Positions 6,002 to 9,833 of a stretch of 9,833 nt of DNA are shown piece by piece. The stretch's first letter is position 1; each line of letters begins with the position of its first letter. A model generated the notes under the pieces. It did not search any database and was not told the DNA's origin. It was given only the letters and a program-made list of their open reading frames with translations. Both the position numbers and the translations under genes were made by a program. This DNA is from JBGTKH01 sp041744735 (lineage in GTDB: Bacteria > Planctomycetota > Planctomycetia > Pirellulales > Pirellulaceae), in the NCBI GenBank assembly GCA_041744735.1, contig JBGTKH010000199.1:1-9833 (forward strand). Direction: 5' to 3'.

Positions 6002-6241
6002 ATGTCTATCGCAGTTGACTCAACCGCCAGTCCATTCGTGGATCGCCGCAATTACGATCTAGGTGTGGGCGCACCCACTGGCGAACGTCGCCAGTTCGCC
6101 AACAGCCACAACGAACTGTCCCCCGACGCCCGGGAATTGGCCACGGCCATCGACGAGTACAAACTGTTCCACCGCCGCCGGTTCATCACCTTCGAAGAAA
6201 TGCTGGGCGTGATCCGCGAGTTGGGATATCGGAAGGCGTAG
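6002..6241 (+). CDS. Small conserved planctomycete protein of unknown function, 79 aa
   Basis: The 79-residue soluble protein has a variable N-terminus (residues 1-25) and a well-ordered rest: E-R-R-Q-F-A-N-S-H-N-E-L-S-P-D-A-R-E-L (28-46), A-I-D-E-Y-K-L-F-H-R-R-R-F-I-T-F-E-E-M (49-67), V-I-R-E-L-G-Y (70-76). I recall this pattern from small planctomycete proteins of no known role. The C-terminal half looks like two helices rich in Arg, Lys and His, compatible with nucleic-acid or protein binding, which is only inference. AGGAG lies 8 nt before the ATG, an excellent ribosome site. There are no membrane segments, signal peptide or cysteines. A heptad array begins two bases after the stop codon. 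The gene stands alone on this strand, so context gives no further hint. Confidence 0.85.
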   Translation: MSIAVDSTASPFVDRRNYDLGVGAPTGERRQFANSHNELSPDARELATAIDEYKLFHRRRFITFEEMLGVIRELGYRKA

Positions 6242-6242
6242 A

Positions 6243-6333
6243 GGTCAGCGATCAGCGGTCAGCGGTCAGCGATCAGCGGTCAGCGATCAGCGGTCAGCGA
6301 TCAGCGGTCAGCGATCAGCGGTCAGCGGTCAGA
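6243..6333. repeat. Heptad array GGTCAGC/GATCAGC, 12 full units
   Basis: Twelve perfect 7-bp units, mostly alternating GGTCAGC and GATCAGC, are followed by one altered unit (GGTCAGA). The array starts two bases after the TAG of the 79-aa gene. It has no spacers and is not CRISPR. An inverted copy lies at 6461-6502, so the two can pair over several units. Confidence 0.95.
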
Positions 6334-6339
6334 GAGGCA

Positions 6340-6431
6340 CCACGCGGGCTTGTCCCCGTGGGACCATGTTTGGCAGCCAGCAGCAGATCGTCTCCGTCCG
6401 TTTTTCGCCACGGCCGGGCTTGTCCCGGTCG
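6340..6431. repeat. Two hairpins with CTTGT loop
   Basis: The segments 6340-6361 and 6411-6431 both read GGGCTTGTCCC at their centre and fold into stems around a CTTGT loop; the second has eight pairs including one G-T. They lie between the two inverted heptad arrays. They look like two diverged copies of one palindromic repeat. Confidence 0.65.
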
Positions 6432-6460
6432 GGCGATGTTGGCCGCGATGAACAAAAGTT

Positions 6461-6502
6461 GCTGACCGCTGACCGCTGAGTGCTGACCGCTGAGTGCTGA
6501 AA
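6461..6502. repeat. Inverted heptad array GCTGACC/GCTGAGT, 6 units
   Basis: Six consecutive 7-bp units: GCTGACC twice, GCTGAGT, GCTGACC, GCTGAGT, GCTGAAA. It is the reverse complement of the array at 6243-6333, with some changes. It ends four bases before the stop codon of the CBS remnant on the minus strand. Confidence 0.9.
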
Positions 6503-6506
6503 GCTA

Positions 6507-6605
6507 CTAAGACCCCGTGAACAATCGGTCGGTCAGTTTGTTGGCGTAGAGTACGCCGACGATTTCGCCGTGATCGTCAACGACGCGGGCCAGCGATTCA
6601 CGGGT
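6507..6605 (-). pseudogene. C-terminal remnant of a CBS-domain (CorC/hemolysin-like) protein
   Basis: Reading the minus strand from 6605 gives T-R-E-S-L-A-R-V-V-D-D-H-G-E-I-V-G, then V-L-Y-A-N-K-L-T-D-R-L-F-T-G-S and a TAG at 6507-6509. This is the pattern of the last strand-helix of a CBS domain, as at the end of DUF21/CorC (hemolysin-like) transporters or stand-alone CBS proteins, where the nucleotide-binding G-x-I-V-G-V is followed by a closing helix. Upstream, from about 6606, the frame runs straight into 7-bp repeats with no family likeness and no start, so at most some 33 codons are left. I read it as the 3' end of a gene whose remaining part was deleted or displaced at the repeat. A longer frame on this strand (6533-6721) is in another phase and is not a gene. 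Confidence 0.65.
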
Positions 6606-6618
6606 TGTTTGTCTATAA

Positions 6619-6678
6619 ATGACGAATGACGAATGCCAAATGACGAAAGAATGACGAAGCTCGAATCACGAAAGACGT
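6619..6678. repeat. Heptad array ATGACGA, degenerate
   Basis: ATGACGA occurs at 6619, 6626, 6640 and 6651, with related units at 6633 (ATGCCAA) and 6665 (ATCACGA). The 7-bp phase is kept except for one 4-base slip at 6647. It abuts the broken end of the CBS remnant. Confidence 0.8.
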
Positions 6679-6738
6679 GACATCGGCGGGTCGAACGGAA
6701 TCGAAGGGTGCAACGAAGCAAGTTTCAGCGGGCAATCT

Positions 6739-6845
6739 CTTCGTCATTAGACATTCGACATTCCTTCGTCCTTCGTCCTTCGTCCTTCGTCCTTCGTCCT
6801 TCGTCCTTCGTCCTTCGTAATTTGTAATTTGTAATTTGTAATTCC
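6739..6845. repeat. Heptad array CCTTCGT (x8) then AATTTGT (x3)
   Basis: Degenerate TTCGTCA-like units lead into eight perfect CCTTCGT units (6763-6818) and three AATTTGT units (6819-6839). Its sense is inverted relative to the array at 6619-6678. It ends about 33 bp beyond the permease stop codon, so the permease message would read into it. Confidence 0.95.
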
Positions 6846-6877
6846 AAAAACCGCGCGCGACAAACTACCGCCGGTCT

Positions 6878-8761
6878 CTACTCATCCTCCGCCATCCTTG
6901 CGCGTCCCATGTTGATGTTGAATTCGCCCAGGGCGGGCATCATCATAGCGGCCGTGGTGAAGCCGTAGGCCAAGGCGGTGACCACAAACACGATCAGAGT
7001 ATAGTGCAAGTAGAAGCTGGTGATCGCGTAAAACGTGGCCAGCGGCAGCACGACCGAGGCCACGCCGATCGCCGGCGACGGATTGCGGGCACCCAGCGAC
7101 ACATACAGCCCCACGCCGCCGCCCAAAATCATCGCCAGGAACGGGGCGAACTGCGTTTGAAACGATGCGCTGAACGAGATCATCATCTGCATGCAAATCC
7201 ACACTCCCAGAAACAAAAAGAACACCGCACCCAGGCTCACGGAAATCGCCGTCCGCGAGTTGGCGTAGATCATGCCACAGTGCAGACCGAGCGTGGCCAC
7301 AAAGATGTTCATCACCGCCAGGCCGCCGACCACGTAGCACAGGTTCTCTAGACTCAGGCCGCCTTGCCACCACAGATAGCAGCACAACAACACCGGCAGC
7401 CCGATCATCTGGCGCGTGACCCAGAACACGCCGCCGATCTTGCCGAAGATGAATTCCTTGGGCGAGAGATCCGTGACCAGCAGCAGATCGAGCGACCGCC
7501 CGTCGCGCTCGTTGGTGATCGACGTGACGGCCAGCGCGTTCACGATTACCAAGCTCACCAGGAAGAAAGGAATCAGCGGTGTCGCCGCGGCCGGAATGAC
7601 CGTGCCGATGTCGTCGCCGCGCGACAGCGCCGCGCCGCTGGCGATCGACCAATACAACCCCGCGAACGCCAGCGCAAACAGCAGCAGATATGCACCGCGA
7701 ATCACCAGTACCTTGCGGCCATAGGCCCACGTACAGGTCTCGCGCCACAAGACCGGATTGTCCCACACGCGGCGGCTGGTGCCGGACGTGACCGGCTTCA
7801 GGCGGGCGTCGACGTGACCGGACCGGGCCGTTTCCGCGGTCGCGTCGTCCACCGGCGGCCGGCTCTTCTTCCCTGACTTGGCTTGAGCCAGATCGTGCTC
7901 GACGCCCCAGATGCTCTCCTGAGCCGCCTGCCGCCGCTGTCCTTCACGCACCTCGCGTGTTGGATTCCACACGCGCACCCGAGCGATCGCCCACAAGTTC
8001 AGCGCGGCCACCGCAAGCGTGGACGTGAGCAGAAACAGATTTACGCTATTGACCAGCGGACCCAGCGCCGGCTCGCGCGGCATCACGGGCCCCGCGGCAA
8101 TGAGAACCGCTCGCAGCGGGCTGAACCCGGCGGCCCACGCTGTGCACGACACGCCCAGCACAGTCGTGTCGCCCAAAAGATGCACGACCTCCCAAATCCC
8201 TAGCCAGAACACCAACCCCAAGGCAGTCATCGACAGCGTTTGAAAAGTCTTCTCGCGCCACAGGGCCAACGTCGATCCCAAACTGCCCGCTGCCGCGATC
8301 GAGGCCAGCGTTACGGCGAATACATAACCCACTTGCTCGAACGACACGCCGCCTAACAGCACCGTGAGCATGAACACGGGCAGCCCGGCGGCCAGCATCA
8401 CCAACACGTTCAGCAGACTGGCCAGCAGCTTGCCCAGCACCAGTTCGCTGTTGTTCATCCGCGTCATCAACAGCAGGATCAGCGTCTTGCGGTCCTTCTC
8501 CTGAGCCACCGCGCTGGCCGCCAACAGCGCTGCCAAAAACGCCAATAGCGCCAACTGTAACGGCGCCAGAATCCGGAACAAGATCGACCCAAACCGGGCC
8601 ATGTCCCCGACGCTGGTAATGATCTGCGTCCCGGCCAGCACCAGCCACGCCGTGCACATCAAAATCAACAACCCCGCGACGTACACCGCCCGGTACAAAT
8701 ACAACCGCGGCCGCCGCGGCGTCGTCGCCGCCTCGCGAGTAAACACAGGACCAATAAACAA
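6878..8761 (-). CDS. Internally duplicated ABC-2 type permease
   Basis: This membrane protein of about 627 residues consists of two homologous ABC-2 permease halves. Each half starts with a G/N-P-V-x-x-R-E motif (residues 4 and 335), then a first helix, then E-K/R-D-x-K/R-T/S-L-x-L-L-L (88 and 418) about 83 residues on, the coupling-helix region, and four further helices ending in W (190 and 521). The halves are joined by a hydrophilic linker (about 263-330). Such proteins work with a separate ATPase; none is next to it here. The frame extends to a GTG at 8791, but AGGAGGAG lies 7 nt before the TTG at 8759-8761, exactly where the first repeat starts, so I prefer TTG. The substrate is unknown; gliding/ABC-2 exporters of planctomycetes are the nearest idea. 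Confidence 0.85.
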   Translation of the reverse strand: MFIGPVFTREAATTPRRPRLYLYRAVYVAGLLILMCTAWLVLAGTQIITSVGDMARFGSILFRILAPLQLALLAFLAALLAASAVAQEKDRKTLILLLMTRMNNSELVLGKLLASLLNVLVMLAAGLPVFMLTVLLGGVSFEQVGYVFAVTLASIAAAGSLGSTLALWREKTFQTLSMTALGLVFWLGIWEVVHLLGDTTVLGVSCTAWAAGFSPLRAVLIAAGPVMPREPALGPLVNSVNLFLLTSTLAVAALNLWAIARVRVWNPTREVREGQRRQAAQESIWGVEHDLAQAKSGKKSRPPVDDATAETARSGHVDARLKPVTSGTSRRVWDNPVLWRETCTWAYGRKVLVIRGAYLLLFALAFAGLYWSIASGAALSRGDDIGTVIPAAATPLIPFFLVSLVIVNALAVTSITNERDGRSLDLLLVTDLSPKEFIFGKIGGVFWVTRQMIGLPVLLCCYLWWQGGLSLENLCYVVGGLAVMNIFVATLGLHCGMIYANSRTAISVSLGAVFFLFLGVWICMQMMISFSASFQTQFAPFLAMILGGGVGLYVSLGARNPSPAIGVASVVLPLATFYAITSFYLHYTLIVFVVTALAYGFTTAAMMMPALGEFNINMGRARMAEDE

Positions 8762-8837
8762 CGCTGAACTCCTCCTCGCCTTCCGATTCACGGCGGAAAA
8801 CGCTTTCGATTCCGGAAACGAACAACCGACTTGACGC

Positions 8838-8848
8838 CGCCGATTATA
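8838..8848 (-). promoter_or_regulatory. Putative -10 region of the ABC permease gene
   Basis: On the minus strand TATAAT (8843-8848) is followed by CGGCG, giving the same 11 bases as the DUF1559 promoter. No convincing -35 lies upstream, so only the -10 is proposed. The leader would be about 75 nt. Confidence 0.4.
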
Positions 8849-8941
8849 CCCGCCAAGGTCGCTGGCCGAGAGTCTAAGGCGTCGATTGGCAAATGAAGAT
8901 CAGCGATGCCCGAACAAAACTAAAGTCCGTCTACCCGACAA

Positions 8942-8963
8942 TTAAGCTGTGACAAAGCACTAG
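8942..8963 (-). repeat. CTAG-GTCA short repeat, copy C
   Basis: On the minus strand it reads CTAGTGCTTTGTCACAGC and then TTAA. It matches copy B at the prs stop with few changes and resembles copy A at 2738. It ends directly before the leader stem of the CHAT gene. Confidence 0.5.
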
Positions 8964-9029
8964 ACTCCCCAATTGGTTCCCGTCAGAATGACGGCACGTC
9001 GCGCCCGCGCGAACTGCTCACTGGGGAGT
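8964..9029 (+). promoter_or_regulatory. Potential RBS-masking leader of the CHAT gene
   Basis: ACTCCCCA (8964-8971) is a perfect 8-bp complement of TGGGGAGT (9022-9029), which contains the Shine-Dalgarno GGGGAG (9023-9028) used by the ATG at 9034. Inside the loop are two more hairpins: CCGTCA/TGACGG (8980-8985/8989-8994, loop GAA) and CGCG/CGCG (9000-9003/9008-9011). Together they can form a three-way junction that hides the ribosome site. No known riboswitch class was recognised. Confidence 0.5.
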
Positions 9030-9033
9030 GCCC

Positions 9034-9833
9034 ATGTCCGACTTGCCCGTTCTGGAACTGATGTTTCGCGAAGTCGCCGGCAGCCCGTGGGAGGGCCGGG
9101 CGATGGTTCGCTTGAGTGGCGAAGAGTTCGGCCCGTTCGCCGTCCGCGAAGGCATGACCGCCAAAGAGCGCGACGACGTGCGGTGGTACGTCGAGCAGTT
9201 CATGGACTATCCCGAAGGCGGCAACGAAAAGCGGGCCAAGCAAATCGAACAGCGGCTGGAGCAGTACGGCCTCGCGCTGTGGGACGGATTGCAGCAGCAG
9301 GCACCGCAGCTTCACCAGTGGCTGGGCCACGTCCAGCAAACCGGCGGCGGGCGGCTGGAACTTCGCGCACAAACGCCGCAGGACGAAGTCCCCTTCCGTT
9401 CGCCGTGGGAGTTGATGCGAGTGGGCCGCGGTCAGTTGCTGCACCAGTTGGGTGTGACCATCGTGCGGCGAGGCAACGTCAACCTCGCGGGACAAACGCC
9501 CGCCGACACATCGCAGGACCTGCGCGTGCTGGCCGTTGTCTCCCGGCCGGACGAAGAAGGATTCCTCGACCCGCGCTACACGCCCGAAGCGATCCTCGAA
9601 GCGCTCGCCGATCGGCCCGAGGTGTCGGTCGATTTCTGCCGCCCCGCCACGCTTAAGGCATTGGTCGCGGCGCTGGAAAAAGCCAAGGACGACGGGCGGC
9701 CTTACCACGTGGTCCACTTCGACGGCCATGGCACGACGATCCCGCACGAAGCCGGCATTGGGGCCTTGTGTTTCGAGAAGGACGACGGCCGGCTGGATTT
9801 GGTCCGCGCCGATCAGTTCGGCGATCTCATGTC
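9034..9833 (+). CDS. CHAT-domain (caspase-like peptidase) protein, N-terminal part
   Basis: The frame is open from ATG 9034 to the window end (266 codons) and continues outside. Residues 1-125 form a predicted soluble helical region (W-Y-V-E-Q-F-M-D-Y-P-E-G-G at 53-65) seen before CHAT domains. P-W-E-L-M, then G-V-T-I-V-R-R, L-R-V-L-A-V-V-S-R-P, and V-V-H-F-D-G-H-G carry the CHAT fold; the His in H-F-D-G-H-G is the catalytic His. The Cys of the dyad must lie beyond the window, so activity cannot be judged. CHAT proteases cleave partners in bacterial death-like or phage-defence systems, or act as scaffold domains in TPR or NTPase proteins; which applies here is open. GGGGAG, 5 nt before the ATG, supports the start. 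The gene is divergent from the permease. Confidence 0.85.
   Translation, partial: MSDLPVLELMFREVAGSPWEGRAMVRLSGEEFGPFAVREGMTAKERDDVRWYVEQFMDYPEGGNEKRAKQIEQRLEQYGLALWDGLQQQAPQLHQWLGHVQQTGGGRLELRAQTPQDEVPFRSPWELMRVGRGQLLHQLGVTIVRRGNVNLAGQTPADTSQDLRVLAVVSRPDEEGFLDPRYTPEAILEALADRPEVSVDFCRPATLKALVAALEKAKDDGRPYHVVHFDGHGTTIPHEAGIGALCFEKDDGRLDLVRADQFGDLM

Noticed and set aside
6243..6333. CRISPR array
   Set aside because: Units are 7 bp, contiguous and without spacers; no cas genes.
6533..6721. 62-codon open frame on the minus strand
   Set aside because: It runs through the ATGACGA repeats and is in a different phase from the CBS remnant; Ser/Arg-rich with no motif.
8046..8825. 259-codon open frame on the minus strand overlapping the permease
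   Set aside because: Out of phase with the permease, which has clear membrane helices and repeat structure; this one is Gly/Arg/Val-rich shadow sequence.
8983..9747. 254-codon open frame on the minus strand
   Set aside because: Antisense to the CHAT gene, which has a ribosome site and recognisable motifs.

Overview
The window looks like a chromosomal segment from a planctomycete, probably of the Pirellula/Blastopirellula kind. The evidence is gene content and sequence style: a DUF1559 protein with a prepilin-type N-terminus, a short protein of a type I recall only from planctomycetes, a double-length ABC-2 permease, a fused AroDE enzyme, GC-rich coding sequence, and intergenic DNA full of short palindromes and 7-bp-period repeats. 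This assignment is inferred from the sequence alone; no database was searched.

Layout: (1) 1-333, minus strand: a small BrnT/DUF4258-like putative toxin gene followed 11 nt later by the first codons of a partner gene cut by the window edge, with a plausible promoter at 361-389. (2) 334-1134: mostly non-coding. It holds a truncated remnant of a PHB-depolymerase-like esterase, a perfect 19-bp palindrome and a 7-bp-period repeat. (3) 1135-2619, plus: bifunctional 3-dehydroquinate dehydratase/shikimate dehydrogenase. (4) 2620-2865: a cloverleaf-like palindrome cluster and a long imperfect inverted repeat between convergent genes. (5) 2866-5780, minus: a DUF1559 gene with a good promoter, then a GlmU-like uridylyltransferase overlapping prs (PRPP synthase) by 13 nt. 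(6) 6002-6241, plus: a 79-residue small protein with its own promoter and a strong ribosome binding site. (7) 6243-6845: about 600 bp of inverted 7-bp-period arrays enclosing hairpins and the last ~33 codons of a CBS-domain gene. (8) 6878-8761, minus: an internally duplicated ABC-2 permease with a probable TTG start. (9) 9034-end, plus: the N-terminal part of a CHAT-domain (caspase-like) protein, whose ribosome binding site is perfectly complementary to a sequence 50 nt upstream.

The central genes are housekeeping: AroDE works in the shikimate pathway, GlmU-like enzyme makes UDP-GlcNAc for cell envelope sugars, and Prs makes PRPP for nucleotides, His and Trp. The accessory parts most worth a second look are the CHAT protein with its potentially self-masking leader, the putative toxin-antitoxin pair at the left edge, and the repeat-rich gap where two gene remnants show past decay or rearrangement. 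I did not see a complete, clearly new multi-gene system; the best candidate (CHAT) runs off the right edge.
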